A stretch of 64,000 nucleotides of DNA, from contig OZ023186.1 of assembly GCA_963995505.1 (NCBI GenBank), positions 9,865,570-9,929,569 of the forward strand, read 5' to 3'. The notes beneath the pieces are model-generated. The model had not been told where the DNA came from, did no database searches, and saw nothing but the letters and a program-made list of their open reading frames with translations. Source of the DNA: Hypericum androsaemum (Eukaryota > Streptophyta > Magnoliopsida > Malpighiales > Hypericaceae). Of the stretch, positions 1 to 11,276 are shown piece after piece. Position 1 is the first letter of the stretch. Every line of letters starts with the position of its first letter. Position numbers and translations under genes: made by a program.

Positions 1-223
1 GCTACGAGGAAGTGCCGCTGAGAATAGTTGATATAAAGACTCAACGGTTATGCATGAGGATGATCAGATATGTTAAAGTACAATAGAGCAACCATACAAA
101 AAAAGGGAAGCAACCTAAGAGCTAGAGATGGAAATGAAGGACAATTACCCCTTCTTTTTTGAACAAACAAGCCAATTCCTTGTATTTAAGTTTGAGAACA
201 AATTTCATTTAAGGGGAGAATAA
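1..223 (+). mobile_element. 3' end of a Ty3/gypsy pol (chromovirus-like), cut by the window edge
   Basis: In frame from the first bases the translation reads YEEVPLRIVDIKTQ, then IRYVKVQ, a stop, and SNHTKKGSNL. This matches the integrase/chromodomain C-terminus of plant chromoviruses, where a lysine-valine-tryptophan-arginine-asparagine-histidine region is followed by EATWE. The tryptophan codon is now a stop and the frame then decays, so the copy is dead. A purine-rich tract at 211-220 comes just before the LTR start, as a polypurine tract should. Only the last part of the element is in the window. Confidence 0.7.
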
Positions 224-1650
224 TGTAAAGACCAGATAACTGAAATATAATTTGTGAAACTCGTGGGGGAGTAAACTAAAATTTACCAAACTTCATTACG
301 TAATTTGACAAACCCTAATTCCGGGGACCCTAAGGCTCTGCCTATATAAAGAGGGTTAGATAAAACCCTAGGCTCTTTGGGGGAAAATTCTGATTGCCAT
401 GTGCTAAGGTGGAGGAAGCAATCCGGACGAACCAAGGGATGGAGGAGAAGACGATATCGCATCTCGAGACGTTAGAGAATGCAAGGGGAACGTTGAGGAT
501 TAGTGGGTATGTAAGTTAGCGAAATTAGAATACCGCGGAGATAAAATAAGTTCGAATCTCATCTGACTGTATGAATTTCTTTGTGGATCGTACGTTATCG
601 GCCGTATTGAATTGCATTTGAAAATCCCTATCGAATTGTATGTTAAAACCTCACTACGTTATCGATTTCTGTTGGGAATTGCTACTGCTTTATTGACATC
701 TATTGAATTATGTGTATACATTAAACTAATATTATATTACATGGTCGTAGAAGTTCTGTGGATAGAATATATATATAAATAATAAACTATTACCTAAGTA
801 ATGCTTACAGATTGGTCATGCATTGAAGTGAAAAATAATTTATTTTGTCTACTGCATCGATGTGTTGAAGATTGTATGATCAATAATTTGTCGACTGGTT
901 GTCTACTGTTTTAATGTGTTTTATGCGATGAGACTGTTATGGTGTCTATTTGATGTAATGCTACTGGTTAGGTTGACATTTATACCAATTATGTTACAGA
1001 GGACTTAATTATGATAATCATTTGTTTGACTTAGATATGGTGTTGTTCTGTTTGGGTATGGCGTACGTACTATATCCGAGTATACCATGTTCTGTTGGTA
1101 TGTGCTTTGTACTGTACTGCTCTGTTCTGTCCGAAAGGACTCTGTACTGTACTGTACTACTCTGTTCTGTCCGAAAGGACTCTGTACTGTACTGTACTGC
1201 TCTGTTCTGTCCGAAAGGACTCTGTACTGTACTGTACTGGTCGGGATTACTCCCACACTACTGTGCCCGTAGAGTTCTGTATACTATTTTTATTTACTCT
1301 ACGTGATTGTGGTGGGTATCTGTGCCCCGTGGTGAGAGCTCCCTTCCGCTCCTGGATTATACAGCAGAAAGGGGTGTCTACTGTGCCCCACGGAATCCCG
1401 ATGTCGTAGCTTTGGAGTTGTGTCTGTAATATATTTTATGTGAGACTGTGTATGATACTACAAGACTGTGTATGATAATCAGTATTTTCTATGAACGCTG
1501 AGTATGTGATTTGCTCTGAGGTATGTGCTTTGGTTGAGTTCGGCTTACTGAGTTGCGTAATCTCAGCAAAATACGCTCTTTTGTTTCAGATATAACGGGG
1601 ACGGATCAAGGGTTAGAGCTAGAGGCAAGGACATGCATTAAAGATTGATC
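224..1650 (+). repeat. 3' LTR of the chromovirus-like element; end not defined
   Basis: The LTR opens with TGTAAAGACC directly after the polypurine tract. A TATA-like box (ctatataaag) lies near 340. The sequence around 1,545-1,600, a GAGTTGCGTAATCTC motif followed by a TTTCAGATATAACGGGG motif, resembles the 3' portion of Tekay/Del-type LTRs. I cannot find a clean terminal CA with a matching 5-bp target duplication, so the right boundary is approximate. The 5' LTR lies outside the window. Confidence 0.5.
1105..1240 (+). repeat. 40-bp minisatellite inside the LTR
   Basis: A 40-bp unit of the form tctgttctgtccgaaaggac followed by tctgtactgtactgtactgc repeats about 3.4 times with almost no divergence. 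The overlapping open frames here (CTVLLCSVRKDS-type) come only from the repeat and are not genes. Confidence 0.9.
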
Positions 1651-2519
1651 ACTCATACTTTAAGACTCTTTTTATTATGCTGAGACGGTTTCAATTTGGA
1701 TTTTATGACCTAATTTGAGATTCATGAAATAAAGGATGCCTTACGGGATATTTGTCCCATGGCAGTTTTCTGCCATCCTTTTTAGAAATTACCAAAAAAA
1801 AAACTTACCAAAAAACCTACCCTCTCTCTCCAAATACAGCCTCTCATCTCCTCTTCTCTCTATCAAAAACCCTAGACTAAAGAGCAGCTAGCTCTCCACT
1901 TACGACCCTCCTCTCGAAGCAACTTGCTCTGATTCGTACAAGTTCAGACTTGTCCTTCATAAAGCCAAGGAGTTTCCCAAATTCTCTCAACCCCGTCGCT
2001 TAGTCCCTACGCTTCATGAAGCTCTCTCTCCCCATCGGCTAGGGGTTCCTCGAATTGGAGATCGAAGAGTGCTAGGGTTTCATCCAATCGGAGTTCACTG
2101 GTGTTAGGGTTTCTGCCAGAAGAGGAAGTGGTTACTGTCCACCGGGAGACGAAGTCCTAATCGGCGAGCTGTTCACCGGTCCGATTCTCGACTATTTTGT
2201 AAATGTTGTTGACGATCGTCCTAATTTTTTCCAATTGTATATTAGAATCTTGTAATTTGCGTTAATTATCTCTAGTATTAGAAGAAGTGGAAATTCGGAA
2301 ATTTCAATTTCCTCGAATTATTATCTCGTCTGCGTTTCTCTTATCGCGTTCTATTATCTTGATTTCCGCAGTTTGATTTTCTTCTTTGATTTTTCTTTTA
2401 GGGTTTTCTTTTCTTAATCCCCTTTGAAAGAAACCAACAAGAACCAGCTACAAATTTTATCGGTGGTTTTAATTTTTTTAGTTCAAGATGATTTTCCTTT
2501 CTCCTTTAATTTTCTATTC
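1651..2519. other. Leader-like non-coding stretch
   Basis: No reading frame is supported. A short hairpin (ggcagttttctgcc) lies near 1,760-1,775. From about 1,815 the plus strand is rich in CT blocks and contains several AAACCCTAG and GTGCTAGGGTTTC motifs, then turns T-rich. This is the composition of a plant 5' untranslated leader with a leader intron, but no coding exon follows. It may be a captured gene leader inside a transposon. That is inference. Confidence 0.35.
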
Positions 2520-3010
2520 GAGAACAATGATACCAATATCAGAGTACAAGGATACTAATATCATAGTACAATAATACCAATATCAGAGAAGAAGAAAACT
2601 AATATCAGAGTAGAAGGTTACCAATATTCGAGAAGAATGATACCAATATCCGAGTACAAGGATACCAATATCAGAGAAGAATGAAATAAATATCAGAATA
2701 GAAGGACACCAATATCAGAGTCAAAGGAGAAGGAAACCAATATCAGAATACAAGGAAACCAATATTCGAGAAGAAAGATGTCAATATCCTAGTACAAGGA
2801 TACCAATATCAGAGAAGAAGAAAACAAATATCATAATAGAAGGACACCAATATTAGAGTAGAAGAAAATCAATATCATAGAAGAAAGAAACAAGTATCAG
2901 AGTAGAAAGATACCAATATCAAAGTCAAAGGAAACTAATATCATAGAAGAAGAAAATCAATATCTGAGAAGAAGGAAACCAATATCCGAGTACAATGATA
3001 CCAATATTCC
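2520..3010. repeat. Degenerate minisatellite, ACCAATATCAGAG family
   Basis: About 20 irregular copies of a 19-25 bp unit built on (g)ataccaatatcagagtaga. A second array of the same family lies at 23,200-23,700 inside a MULE-like element. Both arrays are followed some 200-400 bp downstream by a related sequence containing gaattcgagccc. The left array is therefore probably also internal to a MULE-like element ending at 3,221. Confidence 0.85.
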
Positions 3011-3221
3011 CATAATTGTATTTCCATAAATTATATTATTTTATGCCTTTTTGTGTTATTTGGATGGTATTTTTTTCCTTTTTAGTTAATTCTAGAACTA
3101 TATTCTCTAATTTGTAATTTTTTTGTTAATAGTAGTGTTGCTATATTGCCTCTAATGTCATTCAATCTCCTTTCCATCCCCATCAGTGGAGACTAGTTTA
3201 GTTCCCAATGAATTCGAGCCC

Positions 3222-4455
3222 GTTTTATTAGGGGTCTTTGTTAGTAGGACTTACTTGTAATTTTTCAAGAATGGTATTTATTTATACAGTCGAGCCAAAC
3301 TAGATTACTAATTGCGGGCCGTGATAAGGATAATCTAATATGGATGGTCTAGGATTCTTGTTGAAATTATCTCATTCCTTGAATTTAGGATAGGTTATTT
3401 ATTTTATTTTTTAGGGATAATGTAGCGCAAGGTCTATATTAACAAAGGGTTACAATATAGAAAAGATAAATACATAGACATAAGACGATAAAAACTAATT
3501 AGAAAATGAAACCCAATCCAATGACAGCTGAGTGGCAAAGGGGGGTGCGAATGACGATTGGGAAGGCACAAAAGCCGAACGACCGGGCAGAATTCTGCCG
3601 AGACAAAGCTACGACCAATAATTACAAGACAAACTCGTGGGCATTTTAACGCATACGAGATGTACCGAATTGAGAACCAAGGTCGAATAAATTCGAAAAA
3701 GACAAAGTTCTCTGCGTGCAGCCAGCCACACAGTAGCTTAGTTAGCTAATCCTTTTCTATGGGTATGGATTGGGTACGGAATGCCACTATTCCGAACCGT
3801 TTGGAATAAAGACACGCGGGGACTTTTTTACAAATGCGCTAAAATACGGAGACCAAAATGAAAAAAGCCATGCACAAACATAAGGCGGATACAAATGCCA
3901 TTATCATATAACTGCACATGCCAGTATCACATAACTGTGCATGCCAGTGTGACCTTTTTGCAAAAATGCTAAAATATGGGGGACCAAAATGAAAAAAACT
4001 ACGCGCGCCATTATCATCAACGGGGGCTTGCCGTTTTCACAAAAATAAATGTCATTATCACATAACTGTACTTGTCATTATCACATAACTGCGTTTGCCA
4101 TTATCACATACCTGCGCTTGCCGCTGCAGTCCCCCTTCAGTCCAAACCGTCCGGAATCAATTCCTTCACTCCGTACCCAATCCAAACCCCTTTTCTATAC
4201 AATCAGCCGGTGGTGTAACATTAACGCAATAATCTAAAAGCGTAAAAGATTAAGGAATAGTATCCTCTAAGTAGTATACATTAACTAAGCTATCCTAAAT
4301 ACAGGGAATGGGATAATATCAACAAGAATCTTAGATCATCCATATTAGAATATTCATATCACGACCCGCAATTAGTAATTTCTCGACTATATAAATAAAT
4401 ACCATCCCTAAAAAAGTTACAAGCAAGTCCCATTAACAGAGATCCCTAATAACAC
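3222..4455. mobile_element. Inverted-repeat element with ~170-bp arms
   Basis: The left arm (about 3,225-3,400) is the reverse complement of the right arm (about 4,285-4,452) with scattered mismatches; for instance ctaatatggatg reappears as catccatattag. Between the arms are a unique stretch (3,400-3,750) and a nested MITE (3,761-4,188). Long arms suggest a MULE or foldback-type DNA transposon. I could not fix the terminal bases or a target duplication. Confidence 0.7.
3761..4188. mobile_element. MULE-type MITE, copy 1
   Basis: The termini are gggtatggattgggtacgga on the left and the complement of ggtttggattgggtacgga on the right. It is flanked by a perfect 10-bp direct repeat, ccttttctat, at 3,751-3,760 and 4,189-4,198. 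A 9-10 bp duplication is diagnostic of Mutator-like elements. Inside are short repeats of a cattatcacataactg unit. There is no coding capacity. The second copy is at 24,460-24,910. Confidence 0.9.
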
Positions 4456-4507
4456 TCCCAGAGAAAGCAATCTGTATCTACTTTGTTCATCTTACTCTTG
4501 GACGACT

Positions 4508-4846
4508 AGAATGCGATTGTAACTGGAAGAGGAAATATTGAATCCACACATTAGGCCACCAATCCCATGTCGAAAAACTCACCAACTTCGAAATCAAGAG
4601 GGTTCTGCTGTCAAAGATCGGATCTCTTGATTGATCTTGAGGCCATTTAGCGAGGTGGAAGCGTCCGCATTGAGTGAACTCACTCAATAGGGACACTTCC
4701 ACCTCGCAAAACTATCTCAAGATCCGATCTTTGACAGCGAATCCCTCTTGATTCTCGGAGTTGATGAGTTTTTCGACATGGGACTCGAGGCCTAATATGT
4801 GTGGATTCAACGTTTCTTCTGCCAGTTACAATCGCATCTCGCCAAC
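4508..4846. repeat. 340-bp imperfect palindrome
   Basis: The left arm (4,508-4,672) and right arm (4,686-4,846) are reverse complements over almost their whole length. They share atgcgattgtaactg / cagttacaatcgcat at the outer ends and meet at gagtgaactcactc. RNA from either strand would fold into a long hairpin. Short open frames on both strands are by-products of the palindrome. The origin could be an inverted duplication of a gene piece or a small foldback element. Confidence 0.85.
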
Positions 4847-4899
4847 TCACTTTATGTTTTCTTCTTCTCCCGGTTGGAACCATTCCTTATTTGCATGTT

Positions 4900-5680
4900 G
4901 ATTCCTTTCTTTTGTTTCTCCTTTTTATATAGTAAAAATTTTTTTAATAAACAAGTTAAATAGAAGCCTTCAACTATTTTTCCTTCGATTTTTTTATACC
5001 AAATTGTAATATCTCGGCTCCCTTCATATAAGCAAGTTCGGATGAAAAAGGATAAACGTATTGAGGTTTGGCGAATTCAGATAAAAACATAAAAGAGTGT
5101 ATTAGGAGGCACTTGTCCTAAATTTAGAGTTGGTCAGATCTATAGTTCTTAGAGCAATGCAATAAGTAGCATAACTCCAGATTATTGGAATATTCACATG
5201 TACTACTCAGTTGCGGATGCCAACTCAACCTTCTTCCATTAATTAAGAAGCGACACAGACTGTACATGTTGCAGCGAAACCAGTCACAATGCGGTCTTAT
5301 GGGAAGGGACACAGACTGTACATGTTGCGAAACGATGTCTCCGTGGCGGATGGTTTCTCTGCATTCCATTTTTCGAAAGAGGAGGATCGAAATCGGATCT
5401 GGCAGGGCAGAATACCGCATGGAGGCTTAACGGGTGACTTTGCAGTCAGAATGCAGGAATACTGACAACGTATTCAGGGTTTTCGATCTTCTGAATTGAT
5501 TTCGGGAAACTAAAAAATTCCATGGGAAAATACTTCAGGTGAGGTGCGGGAAGATGGACTTGGTAAATGGCTACTTTGGATTTTGGTTGGTTCTGAGAAT
5601 AAAGGGCTTGACACATCAAATGACAAAAGGTAGCAGATGATCCAAGTGCTCATCTTTCATACTCTCCACCATAAAGGATC
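4900..5680. other. Unassigned spacer with a 56-bp-spaced direct repeat
   Basis: No gene is supported. A 21-bp direct repeat beginning gacacagactgtacatg occurs at 5,252-5,272 and 5,308-5,328. A minus-strand frame (5,124-5,420) starts with ALPDPISILLF, which faintly recalls an F-box start, but it lacks the rest of the motif and spans the repeat, so I do not call it. The A+T-rich part 4,910-5,040 is featureless. Confidence 0.4.
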
Positions 5681-5740
5681 TTAATTGCAGTCCTAATTCT
5701 GAGAATCAAAGAGTCGCTATTTTAATTCACTAATTTTCAT

Positions 5741-6112
5741 TAGTCAAAGTAAGTATATCTGGTTAAACCTATAGCAAACATCTAATCTAATAAGCATAAA
5801 GAGAACTCTTTGAAGAATAAACAGCACTCACATCTAATATCGTTCATGTGTTGTCCAGTTGTTTCAACTTCTCAAAAATCAAATTTGATCCAAAATTCAA
5901 CATTTTCTCAGCTTTATGCATTAAATACTAGGCCATATTGGATACAGGTAGTCAAAGTAAGTTTATCTGGTTAAACCTATAGCAAACATCTAACAAGCAT
6001 AAAGAGAACTCTTAGAAGAATAAACAGCACTCGCATCCCAAGAGTTCGATTTTTCAAGTTCAAATATCGTTCATGTGTTGTCCAGTTGTTTCAACTTCTC
6101 AAAAATCAAATT
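5741..6112. repeat. Tandem duplication of the RBR-A 3' flank
   Basis: About 210 bp starting agtcaaagtaagt at 5,741 is repeated directly from 5,951. The second copy is split at 6,112 by a copia element and resumes at 7,860, ending near 7,927 with ggatacaggt. The same sequence occurs once downstream of RBR-B (about 31,550-31,765) and RBR-C (about 36,000-36,066 joined to 53,371-53,540). The duplication is therefore specific to copy A and older than the copia insertion. Confidence 0.9.
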
Positions 6113-6546
6113 TGTTGGAAAAGGATTAAAGGCTAAAGAGTTTTCAAAGTTGCAAATTTGCTCTCGACACTTTTTGGAAGGAAACTAGTTTTATTACACA
6201 ACTACTTGATTTACAGGACTCGCGACTCTTTTTTTTACACCTCACTAAGCACTTTTGTTTTTCACTAATTACAATCACAATTTGCTATCTTAACTTCTAT
6301 ATATTGGGGGTGCACCACCGCCTTTGTATTTTCTCTAGATTTCTCTAGAGTAATATCTTACGTCACACATTATATCACAACCTACATTTCTCTAGAAAAT
6401 TTTAACCCTACACTTATATTGATAATTCTTTTGACTTCTAATATAACCATAAAAACTCTAGATAAATTAGAGTAATCTAGATAATTCTACAATTTATTAT
6501 ATCTAGGAAATTCTAGACTAGTACAAATCAAGTTTAATTTTCAACA
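6113..6546 (-). repeat. Copia-1 3' LTR (434 bp)
   Basis: It runs from TGTTGGAAAAGG to TTTTCAACA as read on the plus strand. The polypurine tract (minus strand TTTAAGGGAGGA) sits just outside it at 6,547-6,558. The partner LTR fragment at 7,611-7,859 matches from the gggggtgcaccac motif onward. Confidence 0.9.
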
Positions 6547-7600
6547 TCCTCCCTTAAACTTAATTTGTCGATAACTCCGAGCATTTTCCGCATCTTGACA
6601 AAGACTTCATGCTTTAGTGACTTCGTGAATATATCCGCAACTTGGTTTTGAGACATCATGTATTTCAATTGTACCTTATTCTCTGATATGCACTCTCTGA
6701 TAAAATGGTACCGTTTGTCGATGTGCTTGCTACGGTCGTGGAACACTGGATTCGTTGCTAAAGTTATTGCCGACTTGTTGTCCACATATATTGTAGTCGG
6801 TTCTTTTTGCTCTATTTTTAGCTCCTTCATTAAATTTCTTAACAATATCGCGTGATAGACACACGATGGTGCTATAACGTACTCAGCTTCACAAGTAGAG
6901 AGTGTAACAATTGGTTGCTTCTTGGAACTCCAAGTGAAGCCCGTATCTCCGAGAAAAAATATGAATCCAGTAGTTCTTTTCCTTTCATCTAAATCTCTGG
7001 CCCAATTGCTATCACTATATCCAACAATTTTATACTTGTCCGATGACGAGTAAAATAAACCAAAATCAAGCGTACCTTATATATAGCGCAGAATTCTCAT
7101 GGCAACCTTCATGTGAGTAGTCGTAGGTGCCTCCATGTAGCGACTGACTAGTCCAACTCCATAGAGAATATCTGGCCTTGTACATGTTAAGTACCTTAAG
7201 CTTCCAACGAGACTTTTGTAAAAAATTGGATTGACCTTCTCGCCTCCATCAATCTTTGATAGCTTGATTCCGCATTCCATGGGAGTAATTGTTGGATTGC
7301 ATTTATCCATTTTAAATCTCTTGAGGATTTCTCTTGCATATCCTTGTTGAGATATAAATATCCCATTATTTTGTTGTTTCACTTTGAGCCCAGGATAGTA
7401 TGACATGAGATTGATATCCGTCATCAAGATTCACTCATCATTGCTTTCTTGAATTCATCAAACATTGTCGGGTTATTGCCAGTGAATATCAAATCATCTA
7501 CGTACAGGCAGAGGAGCATCTTATCTCCTTTTTTATTCACGTTCACATAGAGAACATGTTCATGCGGACACTTACTCAAACTATTTTCTTATTAGTACTT
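6547..7600 (-). pseudogene. Copia-1 pol remnant: end of RT plus RNase H
   Basis: The minus-strand translation contains the copia RT active site YVDD (codons at 7,494-7,505) in LLCLYVDDLIFTGN. It continues through SYYPGLKVKQQ, SLVGSLRYLTCTRPDI, SDSDWARD and CEAEYV to the RNase H signature IYVDNKSAITLA and FTKSLKHEVF. The protein ends LREDVEN just before the polypurine tract. Damage includes a frameshift near 7,430 and a stop at 7,077-7,079, in a position where related elements have lysine (RYLKGT). The RT part breaks off at about 7,600 directly against LTR sequence. Confidence 0.93.
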
Positions 7601-7610
7601 GTCGATTCCC

Positions 7611-7859
7611 TATATATAGGGGGCGCACCACTGCATTTGTATTTTCTCTAGATTTCTCTAGAGTAATATCTTACATCACACCTTATATCAAAACCTAAAT
7701 TTCTCTAGAAAATTTTAACCCTACACTTATCTAGATCATTCTTTTGACATCTTATACAACCATGAAGACTCTAGATAAACTAGAGTAATCTAGATAACTC
7801 TACAACTTATTATATCTAGATAATTCTAAACTAGTACAAATTAAGTTTAATTTTCAACA
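7611..7859 (-). repeat. Copia-1 5' LTR, truncated
   Basis: It matches 6,292-6,546 of the full LTR. The outer 180 bp on the inner side are gone, so LTR sequence is fused to RT sequence. One internal deletion explains this junction. Confidence 0.85.
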
Positions 7860-7968
7860 AAATTTGATCCAAAATTCAACATTTCCTCAGCTTTATGCAC
7901 TAAATACTAGGCCATATTGGATACAGGTACTCCTTGATGCCAGTTGCCCTTTTTCCTGTGAAGTATGC

Positions 7969-9455
7969 TCAATTTCTGGCACACCCGCTATGACTTAAAG
8001 ACCATTTTGACCCACATCCGTAGCAGAACTCAAAGCTGCACCTGCAACCACATTCAAAACCCACATTTTAATCCACTCCTCTGCTCACAAGGCAATAGAA
8101 ATATGTGGTGTACCGGTTAAACACGATCCACAAACTGTTGCAGACGATTCCTAGTTTCGAACATGCATCTAAGCAATATACTTGAGCTAATCATGTAGAA
8201 CACCAGATGACTGCCTGATTACGAAAAGAGCCACATCCGGTTCGAAATAGAATGGCTGAATCCTGAATGTTACAATCAGCATTCAACTATCAATGAGGCT
8301 ATATTGCTGAGTAAGGACTATATATGAGTTAGATGGCCAACCTGGATCAACAATTATCTTATCAAGTGTGCCTACTCTCTCTTGAATTGGGCCCCATGAA
8401 TTTTAGGTTTTTATCATAGATATTATTACCCAAATTACGAAGTGGCCAATCCATTTCGGTTCATCATTACAACAATAAACTTATAAGCCGCCAATTTACC
8501 GTAAGAAACAAATTAGTTGTCATGAGAGGAGCAAAATTCCTTTATATTAAAACTTAGATCGAACTTGAATCAGTCACCGCCACAGTTCGTATACGTATTA
8601 CATACATTTTCAACAATAAAAGGGAAAAAGAAGATATAGATACCTGCAGACCATATGAGGGCAGCCTTCTGTCCTTTCAACATAGAACCTGCACATGGGG
8701 CACCTACTCCATTTCTTCTCCTGCGCAAGCCACATAAGCAAAACATCATCCCTCCCCTTCTCGTCCTCGTCCAATTTCTGGTACTCGTCACACTCCAGCC
8801 CGCTGTGCCATGGCACAGAACACCGGGCACAGAACAGCCTCCGGCAGAAAGGGCACTCTGCTTCCGCAATGCTGGTCCCTCCCTTTCCAGCCACATCGTT
8901 AATCATCATGCCCGAACAATCCTTGTACGGACAATAAAACCTCTGGCTTGCATCGATCATCTCAAGGCACAGAAGATCCAACCAATCATCGATCACCCTC
9001 TTCGGGAGGATCGGCCTGCAGGCCTCCAACTCGAGCACCACCTCGCAACCCAATTCAGGGCATCCAACACTGGCCACATTCCCTTGCAACTTCGCGTCCA
9101 CGTGCTTGCTCACGCAATCCGAGCAGTACGATTGAGCACAGCTTAAGCCCTCGAACATCTGTGTATTCTCCTTCCTCTCCATGCAGATCCCGCAAAAGCT
9201 CATCGACGAATCGCCAACGGCAGAATCAACACCGACTTTTTCCTTCTTGACCAACCTTATCGCACCGTCCTCGTAATCAGGACACGGCTTCATCTGGGAA
9301 ATGTGGACGCTGTCCATTAGAACCTCCGCTTCCGAGTACATAGCGTCATCCGGGAACGTGTGATCACCGTCTCCGGTGACTTCTTCTCCAACCAAAGCAG
9401 CGAAATAAGCGTCATCAATGCAGTGAAGATCATGGCTATTGTTGTTTGTTGCCAT
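7969..9455 (-). CDS. RBR-A: RING-between-RING E3 ubiquitin ligase
   Basis: Two exons, 9,455-8,644 and 8,041-7,969, joined across a 602-bp intron (donor TGCAG|GTATCT, acceptor TTGCAG|GTGCAG), encode 294 residues. RING1 lies at about 88-137 (CGIC at 88-91, CSDC at 111-114). The IBR is at about 175-222 (FYCPYKDC, CPFCRRLFCARC, PWHSGLEC). RING2 is at 252-291: CPMC, the EGCPHMVC box with the expected catalytic Cys265, and exon 2 CSFEFCYGCGSKW. RBR ligases accept ubiquitin from an E2 onto this cysteine before passing it to a substrate. The frame is open throughout and key RING2 residues are kept. One zinc ligand is odd: RING1 reads SCAQSYC where paralogues have SCAHSYC or SCAHLYC. No membrane segment or signal peptide is visible. 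Substrate unknown. Confidence 0.88.
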
Positions 9456-11186
9456 TTTCTATTGATGCGGAATCTCTAACTATTAGAGTTGCTTCAGTAC
9501 TTCGTCCAAGTTCCGACCTTTGCTATTCTCTTAAATAAAAGCAATAGTTAATCGCTAGTAATTGACTGGCGTATCGGCTTCCATTTAGAGAGAGAGTAAA
9601 TTTGAATTGGTGAAGATTTTGTTGAGATTTATGAATGGAAAAAAATTATCGAAAGAGCAACTAAATTTGAGATACTCATTTGGTACTAGTGAATTCGAGG
9701 GAACTCGAGAGTCGGAAAAACCACCTTCCCAAGGCTGCTTGGTGAACCAAGGAGGCTTCTTGAGGTCGTAGGTAAAAGAAAAGTAGAGTAAGAAGAGAGT
9801 CTTTTTCCAACAAGCCAAAAGTAATCTCAAAGGCTAGTCTGCCCTTTCTCTTTCATTAGATAAATATATATGCCTTACGTAATGATTCTTAGTACAAAAA
9901 TAAGGATTCTCTGTCTTCTAATCCTCCTATTGGCTAAGAAACATAATGATGGCAATATCAGCAAAAAGTAAACCAGGTAGCCAACTTGGCGAGCAAGTTC
10001 TTAGCGACCAACTTTTTTTTTTGGTGGAACTTGGCGATCAAGTTCTTAGGCTAGCTAATAAAGTATAGTACGGATATGGTTAATTGCAAAATGATACTGA
10101 TGAATTACAACTTTAGTTCCCCGTAGTGTATGCATGTCAAGTTCCGATTGTCTGCTCTGGTCCCATGCCTTCCTTCTCCACGTAAAATGGCACCATCTCC
10201 ATCCCATCCGCGTGCCCTTTTAAGTTATCACATGAGGTTCCAACGTTCACTTGTCCCGTCAGTGGTCCCCGCTAAGGTTGTTAGGATCTAGAGTTAACTC
10301 CTGGAGTCCTAGAATTTTAGGATTCATCATAGGCAAAACGAGTCAGAGCCTGTGCAAGATCGGGAGTGATAACTCCTGAGATCATGAGATCTACAAGTTG
10401 GAGCGGTAGGTTATTTTTCAACGCTTCCAGAGGAGAGAGAAGGATAAGGAATTATCCTTAAATATTTTAATAATATTTGTTATCCAGATAACTATATTTC
10501 TTTTACTGTGTAGACCAAAACAAAAAATTGATTAGTTAAAAAAGTTTATGGAAAAGTTATTATTCTTAGTTATTTTTATAATTTTGTCTATTTTGTAGAT
10601 TCTATGATCCGCGTTACGATCATACGGTCTACGCTTTCTCTATGTCCAAACGATCTTTAGTGCGATCTCGATTTTGGTAACTTTGGTCCTCTCGCGTTCT
10701 CTGTCCAACACGATGCTCCCACGTCACCTTGTATTGCCACGTCACCGAGCCCAACAATGGTCGCCCCCAATTTAGCTGAGAAATCCCTAATTCCTCTTCC
10801 TGGAACCCTAATTCCCAATCTAATTTTCCCTCCATCTCCAACATTCAACTTCCCGCCTTCTCGCCTTCTTCCTCTAGCCCAGAATTCTCCATGTAACATC
10901 ATTCAAAAACACAATCCCGATTTTGATTTATTCAAGTTTTTAAAGCATTTATCTTAACAGCTTGACTAAAACATTTTAAAGTTGTTCAGAGAAAAGAATT
11001 TTAGCAGTTATGTGGTCTTTTGCGAAATTGCAGGCTTTTTAAAAAAGTTAAATATGACAGACGTTATACAGTATATCGCTTTTTTTCATAGAATGTGATC
11101 TGATAAAGACTGACGCGGGTATTTAGAAAAGAACAAACAACAAAGTTCACCCGATAATTCGCACCGGATTCTATCTAATCGTGCCT
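9456..11186. other. Upstream region of RBR-A with an unidentified 1.27-kb insertion
   Basis: 9,456-9,640 is homologous to the upstream DNA of RBR-B and RBR-C (shared ttccgacctttgctattc and attgactggcgtat motifs) and probably holds the promoter, in reverse orientation. Homology to the RBR-B flank resumes at about 10,910 (gatttattcaagttt). The 1.27 kb between is present only in copy A, so it was inserted there or lost from B. It contains no recognisable coding region; 10,740-10,900 has CT-rich, leader-like sequence with CCCTAATTCC motifs. I found no clear termini. Confidence 0.5.
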
Positions 11187-11276
11187 ATCGTGGGGGGACC
11201 AGATTGGGTCCTGGGCACAATTTCCAGTACCGTTCTGGTAGGAATAGAATGGGTAAAAAGGGGGGAAATATTAAGG

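Larger units (their letters stand above)
6113..7859 (-). mobile_element. Copia-1: internally deleted Ty1/copia element
   Basis: On the minus strand the element begins at 7,859 and ends at 6,113. Termini are TGTTG and CAACA, flanked by a perfect 5-bp duplication, aaatt, at 6,108-6,112 and 7,860-7,864. The duplicated host sequence at 5,741 gives the empty site. Only the RT end, RNase H and one full LTR remain. Gag, protease, integrase and about 180 bp of the 5' LTR are missing, so it cannot move on its own. Confidence 0.93.

Noticed and set aside
1005..1409. Overlapping frames rich in Cys, Val, Leu and Tyr in the first LTR
   Set aside because: Created by the 40-bp minisatellite, which lacks stops in several frames.
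2520..3010. CRISPR-like appearance of regularly repeated units
   Set aside because: Units vary in length and sequence, have no unique spacers, and the genome is a plant; this is a minisatellite. The same applies to 11,500-12,130 and 23,200-23,700.
5124..5420. Possible F-box protein on the minus strand
   Set aside because: Only ALPDPI recalls an F-box; the rest of the motif is missing, and the frame includes a direct repeat.
8655..9250. Plus-strand frames overlapping RBR-A (and the same at RBR-B and RBR-C)
   Set aside because: Shadows of the RBR exons; they recur in each paralogue only because the coding strand is conserved.
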